Assembly: GCA_032353305.1 (NCBI GenBank)
Contig: JAUCNG010399699.1
Location: 1 to 10,586, forward strand
DNA: 10,586 nucleotides
Direction of reading: 5' to 3'
From: Cephalothrix spiralis
Lineage: Eukaryota; Nemertea; Palaeonemertea; Archinemertea; Cephalotrichidae
This document shows positions 1 to 5,263 of the stretch, in pieces. The notes under the pieces were generated by a model that made no database searches, was not told the DNA's origin, and saw nothing but the letters and a program-made list of their open reading frames with translations. Every line of letters starts with the position of its first letter. Within the stretch, counting starts at the first letter, position 1. A program made the position numbers and the translations under genes.

Positions 1-243
1 TCCAGTTTATCGATGATGGCTTCGGTAGTTATCAAGGTATTGTTGTTGAATTTCAGCGGTAAATGCTGGACAAAAAAACTCCACGGAGATGGCAGTAATT
101 ATACATTTAACGAAGATGCTAAAGATAATCATGATGAGTATCTCGATCCACAAGAAAAAAATACCGTTCAACAGTTCTGCCATGTGCAGGGAAAGAACAT
201 GATCTTGGGGTCTTTAACTTCCAAGACAAGTTTCAGATATTGA
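1..243 (+). pseudogene. Broken coding block, GDG copy A (unknown family)
   Basis: The frame is open from the window edge, so its true start may lie upstream; the first ATG is at 13. The middle part, from GDGSNYTFNEDAK (about 85-123) to DEYLD, matches a block at 1779-1850 that reads GDGRDYIFSEAAK and also runs into DEYLD. Downstream the two copies share a CACAAGAA stretch and a GGAAAGAACAT stretch, but copy A lacks about a dozen bases after DEYLD and then differs by small indels, so its tail after about residue 46 is probably out of frame. A possible acceptor (tttcag) lies at about 51-56, inside the open frame. The 20-base stretch around 66-84 recurs just before the RecQ fragment at 1327. I do not recognise the protein. 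The duplication is seen; decay of copy A is inferred. Confidence 0.4.
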
Positions 244-385
244 CCTCGATCATATGGTCATGAACAGTTAAAAATAAAGGTGTGCAGGTGGTGTTTTAGG
301 ATTAACACATCTAAAGTGATGACATGTTACATTATTAGTAGTCTGCTGTTGGCCCTGAATTTTCCCGATTGGTTCTGAACGCATC

Positions 386-514
386 ATGAACAGAATGCTA
401 CTGCTCAGAACAAGTTCAAAACAGAAGTCATTCATCTCTAAACTTGAAGAGTTTGGAAGTCCTTTTGAAGAAGACCCTAATATTATCTTCATGATATATA
501 CGTGTGGTCTCTGA
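386..514 (+). pseudogene. Short fragment with an E-x-x-G-x-P-F block (transposon-type protein?)
   Basis: An ATG-to-TGA frame of 42 codons. Residues 17-31 read ISKLEEFGSPFEEDP, which resembles a short conserved block (aromatic or acidic lead, G-N-P-F, then acidic residues) that I know from transposon-related proteins of fish, corals and other invertebrates, where it is followed by a hydrophobic LLxLDT-like stretch. Here it is followed by NIIFMIYT, which fits only in hydrophobicity. The bases before the ATG and after the stop show no continuation. It may be a decayed exon. The family assignment rests on one short motif and could be wrong. Confidence 0.3.
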
Positions 515-552
515 AAAGACCGTGGATACCTTAAAGAGTCAAGTTGCTATAG

Positions 553-717
553 CTTCAGCAGATAGATGATCCGGTGAGTGTAACTCATAGAAGTGGTGGA
601 GGTGATGGATCCTTAGATGAACATCCTAATAAGAATATAGATGAAGATCTTAAAAATCAGTCGGCACTAGTGATTGTTGATTCAACTGATACAAATTTAT
701 TTCTTCTTATATTTTAG
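553..717 (+). CDS. Short unrecognised open frame
   Basis: An open frame of 54 codons without an ATG, closed by a TAG at 715-717. It starts after a TAG at 550-552, so if it is coding it must be an internal exon or have lost its start. The middle is hydrophilic with a Gly-rich patch (RSGGGDGS) followed by acidic and Asn-rich sequence (DEHPNKNIDEDLKNQ); the end is hydrophobic (LFLLIF). The final bases, tttcttcttatattttag at about 700-717, look like a polypyrimidine tract and 3' splice site, so the last residues may be intron and a following exon could begin at 718. No family is recognised. Confidence 0.2.
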   Translation, partial: LQQIDDPVSVTHRSGGGDGSLDEHPNKNIDEDLKNQSALVIVDSTDTNLFLLIF

Positions 718-750
718 AAGTCGCTCGTGAGTATGCACACAAACCGATCT

Positions 751-820
751 CAATTTTGGTACCAGAAGACAATTTTGGTAACTGGAACTCGAATTTGGTA
801 CCGGAACTCGAACCAGTAAC
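751..820 (+). repeat. Degenerate tandem repeat, about 19-23 bp unit
   Basis: The core TTTGGTA(A/C)C recurs three times (near 755, 774 and 794), each followed by a GGAACTCG-like tail; the last unit fades out near 820. On the minus strand the repeat lies in an open frame reading SSSGTKFEF and SSGTKIEIG, a by-product of the unit length rather than evidence for a gene. It is a decayed minisatellite. Confidence 0.55.
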
Positions 821-1015
821 TAGCAAAGTCAATTCATTAACATTTTTCCAAAATTTTCCCTGATTTTCTGCTATGGGCCGGAATTTTTCAACGACCAATG
901 CGCGAAGGTGTTACAAAAAACGTTTTTCGTTGCATGGTGATATTCAACTTTCTTGTAAACATCAGACGACATATTGTTTTATATTAAAAAAATACGAGAA
1001 ATTACGATATTATAA

Positions 1016-1159
1016 ATGGCTTCAAAGAATGAAAATGTAAGTTCTAGGCTCCGCACCGTCGAAGAACTGTTCAATGACACTGATAGTGAAATGAGCTCAC
1101 AAAGTTTTAGTGATTCAGAAATGTCTGACTTAGAATCAGAGGAAGAAAGTCAGCAGTAA
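1016..1159 (+). CDS. Small acidic, Ser-rich open frame (47 aa), possible transposase N-terminus
   Basis: A complete ATG-to-TAA frame of 47 codons. The first third is basic and polar (MASKNENVSSRLR); the rest is strongly acidic and Ser-rich, with SEMSSQSFSDSEMSDLESEEE between residues 27 and 45. Acidic Ser/Asp/Glu-rich N-termini are typical of piggyBac-type and some other eukaryotic transposases, but they are low in information and common in nuclear proteins. A GTAAGT at 1034 (after AATGAAAAT) is a consensus splice donor inside the frame, so the frame may be cut there. An AT-rich stretch with TATTATAAA lies just before the ATG. The next frame (1174) starts 15 bases after the stop. No family can be named. 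Confidence 0.35.
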   Translation: MASKNENVSSRLRTVEELFNDTDSEMSSQSFSDSEMSDLESEEESQQ

Positions 1160-1173
1160 AAGAGTAAATATAT

Positions 1174-1317
1174 ATGTACACAAAATTGGTTGGCGCGACA
1201 AGTTCAGCAGAGGATAAAACGAAAGTGTATACATGTCAAGACGAAAAGGATTACGATCTTGTACTGGACTTCTTTGTCCCGCATGAAGAAAAAGTCTGGG
1301 AAGCCAAATCTTCTTAA
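1174..1317 (+). CDS. Small unrecognised open frame (47 aa)
   Basis: A complete ATG-to-TAA frame of 47 codons, by chance the same length as the frame just upstream. It is hydrophilic with a clear coding look: DEKDYDLVLDFFVPHEE sits between about residues 23 and 39, followed by KVWEAKSS. It ends 32 bases before the ATG of the RecQ-like fragment and is in a different frame from it. It could be the remnant of an exon of the same element or host gene as the RecQ-like exon. I do not recognise it. A second, longer frame overlaps it from 1190 but is basic and lacks any motif. Confidence 0.3.
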   Translation: MYTKLVGATSSAEDKTKVYTCQDEKDYDLVLDFFVPHEEKVWEAKSS

Positions 1318-1349
1318 CGTTCAACAGCTGGACAAAAAAAACTCCACAC

Positions 1350-1520
1350 ATGGATTTGATTTTGGAACAAATCGTAGAGCGCTTTTTTGGTAATTTTCGG
1401 CTCAAAAAATTACAAAAGGAGGCAATTCTTTCTCTTTTAGAAGGGGATGTCATCATTCAGCTTCCTACATCATACAGGAAAAGTATTATTTACAGTATCA
1501 TACCGCTTCTAAAAGATAAA
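1350..1520 (+). pseudogene. RecQ-type helicase N-terminal exon with altered Walker A
   Basis: Fifty-seven codons from the ATG to a splice donor (GTGAGA at 1521), ending on a codon boundary. The order of motifs matches superfamily 2 RecQ helicases, ATP-driven 3'-to-5' DNA unwinding enzymes: an FFGNFRLKKLQKEAI segment (residues 12-26) corresponds to motif 0 (phenylalanine-Gly, spacing, then Gln), LLEGDVIIQLPT (29-40) leads into motif I, and SIIYSIIPLL (45-54) follows it. Motif I is changed: the family has PTGYGKS, here it is PTSYRKS, so two of the glycines of the phosphate-binding loop are lost while the Lys-Ser remains. After the donor the frame runs on for about 50 codons of AT-rich, intron-like sequence. 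No DEAH box or later helicase motif was found. Probably a decayed or captured exon; an intact divergent protein is less likely. Confidence 0.65.
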
Positions 1521-1775
1521 GTGAGAACCAAAATTGAACTTTTTATATTTTTAAATAATTTAACAGTCGTTTACACATTCGAAACTGAAATTTCAATGTT
1601 GAACCATACAATTTCTTTTTATTTATATCAGTCAAATTTCACCATTCATTTCATAAAGCTTGAAATGCTTTAAATATTTGATTTCAAGACTTTCAACCAC
1701 ACTTGAAATTTAGTTTTATCACAGTGGGCCTAGGTAACCTTTCAGTCTAACTTGATTTTAAGCTTCCATAGGTAG
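1521..1775 (+). other. Intron-like AT-rich stretch after the RecQ exon
   Basis: It begins with the GTGAGA donor at 1521 and is T-rich and A-rich throughout. A possible 3' splice site, ttccatag at 1764-1771 (or the ctag at 1776-1779), lies at the far end, right before GDG copy B. If both sites are used, the RecQ exon and GDG copy B would be neighbouring exons. No other feature seen. Confidence 0.35.
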
Positions 1776-1934
1776 CTAGGAGATGGCAGGGATTATATAT
1801 TTAGCGAAGCTGCAAAAGAGACGCAAGATGAGTATCTCGATACTTACATCATTCCCACAAGAAGTAAATACAGTTCTGACACATGGAAAGAACATCGCAT
1901 TAAAGACAAAATAGCACGTAACACTTGCAATTAA
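1776..1934 (+). pseudogene. Coding block, GDG copy B (unknown family)
   Basis: An open frame of 52 codons closed by TAA at 1932, preceded by an in-frame TAG at 1773 and a possible acceptor (ctag at 1776-1779), so it would be the last exon of something. It reads GDGRDYIFSEAAKETQDEYL, then DTYIIPTRSKYSS, DTWKEHRIKDKIARNTCN. This copy looks less damaged than copy A at 85-230: it keeps the segment between DEYLD and the CACAAGAA stretch that copy A has lost. The Trp, the basic run and the single late Cys suggest a soluble protein, perhaps nucleic-acid binding, but I recognise no family. The RecQ-like exon lies between the two copies. Confidence 0.4.
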
Positions 1935-1974
1935 TATCTTTTTAAGAAAGTGTGTAAATCCAAAAAATGGATCT

Positions 1975-2175
1975 AGAATTTAGGTAGTTTAATTATTTAT
2001 GTACTTTTTTATGCCACGTGATTTTGTTTTCATGTTTGTATTTTTTGTCATAATTTATTATCTTTCCTTTCTTGGCCCCCATGGAACTAAAGAATCTGCT
2101 GATTCTTTTTGGGGCGTCCTTGTTAATTGTCTTTAGAATAATTCATATGTTTTTAAAGATTATCAATCAATCAAA
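1975..2175 (+). mobile_element. Probable 3' tail of a non-LTR retrotransposon (LINE)
   Basis: A non-coding T-rich stretch ends in a GC-capped hairpin at 2076-2114 and about 50 bases later in a short tandem repeat, (ATCA)n at about 2162-2174. A 3' untranslated tail with a hairpin and a simple-repeat end instead of poly(A) is known for CR1/L2/Nimb-type LINEs of many invertebrates; the reverse transcriptase recognises this tail when it copies the element. The block TTGGCCCCCATGGAAC ... TTTTTGGGGCGTCC has the look of such tails. No reverse transcriptase frame lies upstream, so this would be a 5'-truncated copy. The upstream border is my estimate. Inference from form, not from a match. Confidence 0.4.
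2076..2114 (+). repeat. Hairpin: CCCCC ... AAAGAATC-TGCT-GATTCTTT ... GGGG
   Basis: A perfect 8-bp stem (2089-2096 with 2101-2108) closes a TGCT loop, and an outer C-run (2076-2080) can pair with the G-run at 2111-2114 across an internal loop. It lies inside the probable LINE tail and may be its recognition structure. Confidence 0.6.
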
Positions 2176-2193
2176 CTGATATATCAGTGTTAA

Positions 2194-2415
2194 ATGTTGT
2201 GTTTAATATGCACCGTGGATGTTCTAGACGCTGATTTACTGAGGGATATGCCCTGTTGCCATCAAACTATTTGCGAAGAATGTTTTCAAAGGTGGATACA
2301 CACCCAACAAGTTATCAGTTATACGGCGCCAGAGATGGCCACAGCACGACAATCTAAGATTGTATTACCGTATATGTCTAATATGTTTTTGAGCCTTGGT
2401 GGCTATATAGTCTGA
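2194..2415 (+). pseudogene. RING-type zinc finger, first half (copy 1)
   Basis: From the ATG the frame reads MLCLIC, then 14 residues, then CCHQTICEECFQRW. This gives C-x2-C-x14-C-C-H-x3-C-x2-C-x3-W, the first six zinc ligands of a RING finger, the domain with which E3 ubiquitin ligases bind an E2 enzyme. The last Cys pair (C-P-x-C) is missing: after the Trp the frame goes on as IHTQQ and then loses any resemblance, at a GTTATC (2311) that could be a splice donor. The frame ends at 2415, inside the tandem repeat. An in-frame stop (2191-2193) lies directly before the ATG; a weak acceptor (atatcag) ends at 2187. A second RING half-domain of the same design lies at 3986-4146. Probably a decayed exon; a functional protein is unlikely. 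Confidence 0.6.
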
Positions 2416-2540
2416 ATGACTCCGATATTATTTAGTCTTAATGAATCCGATATTATTTAGTCTTATAGTGACTCCGATGTGAATTAGTCTGAATGACTCC
2501 GATACTATTTAGTCTTAATGACTCCGATATTATTTAGTCC
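2414..2540 (+). repeat. Tandem repeat, five units of 25-27 bp
   Basis: Units start at 2414, 2439, 2464, 2491 and 2516, with consensus GAATGACTCCGATATTATTT plus AGTCT. Units 1, 2, 4 and 5 are 25 bp and differ by one to three bases; unit 3 is 27 bp and more changed. Successive units start alternately with G and T, suggesting a two-unit step in the expansion. The array sits exactly between the RING half-domain and the duplicated block at 2541. Confidence 0.85.
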
Positions 2541-2760
2541 AGAGGATTTGGAGAGCCGCATCATGACCACCTGTGTCCCTGAAGTCATTCAACGAAGATT
2601 AATTCCGTGCACAACAGAAAACCGCCACACATGGGCCGTATACAGCACGGCAATCGTAGAGGATTTGGAGAGCCGCATCATGGCCCCCTGTGTCCCTGAA
2701 GTCATTCAACGAAGATTAATTCAGTGCACAACAGAACCAAACAGAAATTTGGTGATTTGA
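2518..2760 (+). pseudogene. Open frame made of two copies of a 79-bp coding block
   Basis: The frame opens at an ATG inside the last tandem-repeat unit and ends with a TGA at 2758. It holds the block EDLESRIM-x2-CVPEVIQRR twice (2541-2619 and 2658-2736), each followed by LI-x-CTTE. The copies differ at 3 of 79 bases and are 117 bases apart, so the frame is kept. The linker (MGPYTARQ in one frame; ACAGCACGGCAATC in bases) resembles the end of the RING frame at 2340-2352 (ACAGCACGACAATC), so the original order may have been RING exon, ATARQ-like linker, EDLESRIM block. The two Cys of each block could be the missing zinc ligands of the RING but their spacing does not fit. Family not recognised. 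Confidence 0.45.
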
Positions 2761-2910
2761 TCGACTTCCTTGATCGACTTCCAAAGTATAAATGGTCTGA
2801 AACAATTTGAACAAGCCGGTGCAGTGGCTAGGCATTTTAATACATCTGGATGGACACGAGCAACGTGATGTCAGTACAGGGCATGGAAAAAGAATAAAAT
2901 GCCTTTAAAA
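2748..2910 (+). pseudogene. Frameshifted continuation of the block, degenerate
   Basis: After the TGA at 2758 the coding look continues in other frames. In frame with 2748 the bases read FGDLIDFLDRLPKYKWSETI up to a TGA at 2808; from 2809 the frame reads EQAGAVARHFNTSGWTRAT, a TGA at 2866, and then CQYRAWKKNKMPLK. The pieces together need one frame change and one stop readthrough. The second piece, with its helix-like start, HFN, Trp and a basic end, could be a DNA-binding segment of a transposase, which is only a guess. A direct 13-base duplication (TGATCGACTTCC twice, 2758-2783) lies near the frame change and may be part of the damage. Confidence 0.35.
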
Positions 2911-3463
2911 TGACTGTACATTAAACCTCCGCCTTAAAGGTAAACCTTCTGGATATATGAACTTATGTAGGAAATTGCGCTCTATGAATTTCCTATCAAA
3001 AACGTACGCTTTGCCAGGAATGGTAAAGTTAGAATAGCTTCAAGCACTTGTTTTCACTTTACAGAGTAAAACATTGTAGCAAGAATTTTTCAGGAATTCA
3101 GAGACATCCTTTAGAAAATTTATTATACAAAATGAGATTTGTGCATTCTTAAACAACATGAAATGGTCGGTCAGGATGTCCACGTTTACAAGTGAAAAGG
3201 GTGAAATTTACATCAAGTGTATAGGCACACTACATGTCGGGAGATTTACAAGTCATGTGAGGTCATTTACATGCTTCCGCTTCGCCTACGGAATTTTCAC
3301 CTTTACAAATTACGATTCAAAGATAGTGGAGTTAAGTATTATATAAGTATACCATTTGACAATGTCTTTTAGGGAGGCATATGAACTATATAGATGATCA
3401 ATAACAAGATCATATAATATAAATGTACATCTTATTTATTTATTTTCAGCTGACGAGAAATAA
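2911..3463 (+). other. No gene recognised; contains a TTTACA-rich segment
   Basis: I see no protein motif. A frame at 3158-3346 is open because of a loose repeat: TTTACA occurs at 3185, 3207, 3245, 3266 and 3302, often followed by AAGT. A small hairpin, TTCCG-9 bases-CGGAA, lies at 3275-3293, and another (ATGATC/GATCAT) at 3394-3413. A good polypyrimidine tract and acceptor (tttatttattttcag) ends at 3449. Confidence 0.4.
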
Positions 3464-3526
3464 ACCTACGACACTCGAAATGCTAAAGGATGGAAAACAG
3501 CTGTATTGAGATTTGAGAGTCACAAA
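3450..3526 (+). pseudogene. Exon-like fragment, weak hAT-type zinc-finger resemblance
   Basis: Bounded by a strong acceptor (tattttcag, ending at 3449) and a GTAAGG donor at 3527. In the best frame it reads ADEK, a stop (TAA at 3461), and then TYDTRNAKGWKTAVLRFESH. The stretch GWKTAVLRFESHK resembles the G-(F/W)-x-x-W-K-x-A-x-x-x-F-x-x-H segment of the zinc-finger domain of hAT-family and ZMYM-type transposases, but the Cys ligands before it are absent. The stop means it cannot be translated as it stands. Low confidence; the match may be chance. Confidence 0.25.
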
Positions 3527-3985
3527 GTAAGGTTTTGCTGAATCAACATTGATGGATCAGTTCGTTGAACTTCGATCCAACTTACAAATTTCAAACTATG
3601 TCAAAATTTCTTCTGAGATGTTGAATGGTGTCAACTTTATAGGCTAAAGCAAAACATGGGATTTCTGGTCGTAAATGACATAGCACATGATCCAAATCTG
3701 ACCATCAATGTATTTTAAAGTGTATTGCCTTTACGTAAATTACGAGAACAAATCGACATTGAAGAGGAAATTGTTCTTACAATTAGACAATTGTGCAAGG
3801 GAAAATAAAAACCGACATGTGATCGCATTTTTGTTTTCACTAGTGGAACATTAAGATCATTCGATCAGGTACGTAAATCAAAGAGCAGGCAAACTTTTAG
3901 AAGGTAAACCACGATCGATGTGTACATCGAAAATGCAATAAAAAAGGCACACAGATTGTGCACAGGAAAGAGAAGCATCATCAGG
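3527..3985 (+). other. No gene recognised between the hAT-like fragment and RING copy 2
   Basis: Short open stretches occur but none carries a motif. One around 3720-3800 (LPLRKLREQIDIEEEIVL) could be a decayed coding piece with coiled-coil character. A consensus splice donor, GATCAG followed by GTACGT, lies at 3869. Confidence 0.3.
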
Positions 3986-4146
3986 ATGGCAAGGCGAATA
4001 TATGACAACGTCATGGAATGCCCGATCTGTCTTGACATAATTGTAGATGACGACCTTGTATCAAACATGACTTGCTGCAATGGTTCAATATGTAGGCCAT
4101 GCCTACAAGCGTGGTTTGACGAAGAGTATAATGGTGTGGTGGCCAG
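3986..4146 (+). pseudogene. RING-type zinc finger, first half (copy 2)
   Basis: From the ATG at 3986 the frame reads MARRIYDNVM, then ECPICLD, 12 more residues, then TCCNGSICRPCLQAWF and DEEYNGVVAR. This is C-x2-C-x14-C-C-x4-C-x2-C-x3-W, the design of RING fingers with a CC-x-x-x-I-C core; the expected His or Cys after CC is Asn here. The match ends at CAG followed by GTGCAT (donor at 4147), one of the few places where both RING copies stop looking like a RING, before the last C-x2-C pair. Copy 2 has the more usual CPICLD start. The frame is open upstream to about 3920 but that part has no domain. After 4146 the frame continues as hydrophobic, AT-rich intron-like sequence. An exon of a RING E3 ligase-like protein, possibly carried by a transposon. 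Whether a second exon completes it within the window is not seen. Confidence 0.6.
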
Positions 4147-4824
4147 GTGCATGTCGGACATGATTAAAATTCTTAAATTCACTGCATGCCCTAGTATAGC
4201 ACTTAATATTGTTACTTTTTTTTTTACTTTAACTTTCTCATCCAAGATCTTTTTAAGATCATTAAGCATTGGCCTTGGCCATTTTGTATTATATTATATA
4301 GTGATTACAATATATATAATATTGTTAATTTGTATTCAACATTAATTAAGATGTATTTTTAAATCGACTTAAACTACGTTTTTATCCCCAAAAAATAAAA
4401 TAAAACGAGGAATATCACGATACAGACACAGGATAATTTTCAATACTTCCTCATTTTCGTAATTAACATGGACTGTTGTAATCAAGTTTTATAAAATTCA
4501 ATTAAACATTTGAAATTGCCAATTCCAAATGATCTCGATCGTACACAGGTCACTAAATCCTATGAAGCAAAAGCATATGATTTTTCCTATGAAATATTAT
4601 AACATCATAATCAAATGATAAAGAATTCACTGGAATCCTAGGCAAATATGGGCCCAAGCTATCCTATGATTGAATCCAATGATCATTGGTTTCCCATTTC
4701 TTTTACATTTGAAAAAGAGAAACGATAATAAACGGATTTGTTCTCTCCTCTCTCAGGAATCAGGATATAAGCTTAATGATGAAAATTAAAGGTAAAAATT
4801 GACGAGTTCCTATTGCTAGAGTTT
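4147..4824 (+). other. AT-rich stretch without a recognised gene
   Basis: Poly-T and TA-rich sequence dominates to about 4420. The only structured element is repeat Q1 at 4603-4651. A T-rich or A-rich strand bias changes several times; no coding motif on either strand. Confidence 0.4.
4603..4651 (+). repeat. Dispersed repeat Q, copy 1
   Basis: Forty-nine bases matching 5635-5683 at 45 positions without a gap; both start CATCATAAT and end CTAGGCAAATATGG. They lie about 1 kb apart in the same orientation. The copy at 5635 follows directly after repeat P, this one does not. Confidence 0.75.
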
Positions 4825-5016
4825 TTATACATTTGCCTCTTTCATAACATTACTTATGACTGCATCAAGTTGGCGAGAAAGATTTGTTGCCGTTCGATTA
4901 ACAGTTTGGCCAGCCATTCGCCCAGTGACTAGTGCTGCTTGTAACACAAGAAAGGGAAACGTAAATATCAATAAAAAAAATGTAATAAAGCCAAAAAAAG
5001 TTGTCAACCTTTCCAT
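4825..5016 (-). CDS. Small predicted membrane protein (63 aa)
   Basis: A complete ATG-to-TAA frame on the minus strand and the only clear coding candidate in this orientation with a membrane segment. Residues 5-28 form one strongly hydrophobic, Phe-rich stretch (TTFFGFITFFLLIFTFPFLV), preceded by Met-Glu-Arg; this could be a signal peptide or a single membrane helix. Residues 29-63 are polar, with Arg at three positions and a possible amphipathic helix (NLSRQLDAVISNVMKEA). A cleavage after the Ala-Ala pair near residue 28 would leave a short secreted peptide. TATA-like sequence lies just upstream. The plus-strand frame over the same bases is a shadow. No family is recognised; the hydrophobic part could be an accident of a T-rich strand. 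Confidence 0.35.
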   Translation of the reverse strand: MERLTTFFGFITFFLLIFTFPFLVLQAALVTGRMAGQTVNRTATNLSRQLDAVISNVMKEANV

Positions 5017-5171
5017 AAATCATTATACTTTCTATAAATTGATTTTCTGTTCAGTATCATATGCACTGCTGTAAATAGTTGGATGGAGATCCCATTCATT
5101 ATTTCGGTAAATGCCAAGACAAGTATAAACTCACATTTCTCACATCACGTTATCACCCTAGAATCATGAAA

Positions 5172-5211
5172 TCAGAATCGAAGGAGTGATTCTGAAATCA
5201 CATATATGTGA
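5172..5211. repeat. Hairpin and palindrome pair
   Basis: TCAGAATC (5172-5179) pairs perfectly with GATTCTGA (5188-5195) across an 8-base loop. Two bases later a perfect 14-base palindrome, TCACATATATGTGA, covers 5198-5211. Two dyads next to each other in otherwise plain sequence could be remains of transposon ends or protein binding sites. Confidence 0.6.
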
Positions 5212-5263
5212 CTTTTAGAGAGGGAGAAACCTAATTGTACAAAATTTCAGGCTGAAGAATTAA

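Noticed and set aside
707-898. Minus-strand open frame of 63 codons with repeated SSGTK
   Set aside because: Its repeat comes from the minisatellite at 751-820; no start context and no family.
1136-1456. Minus-strand open frame of 106 codons
   Set aside because: It lies opposite the RecQ-like exon and the 1174 frame and has no motif of its own.
2076-2114. Histone mRNA 3' stem-loop or bacterial-type terminator
   Set aside because: The stem and loop do not match the histone consensus and the window is eukaryotic; a LINE tail hairpin explains it better.
3449-3470. Hammerhead-ribozyme-like core CTGACGAGAAATAAAC
   Set aside because: There is no stem II between CTGACGA and GAAA and no matching cleavage-site helix; the bases fit a splice acceptor and exon start better.
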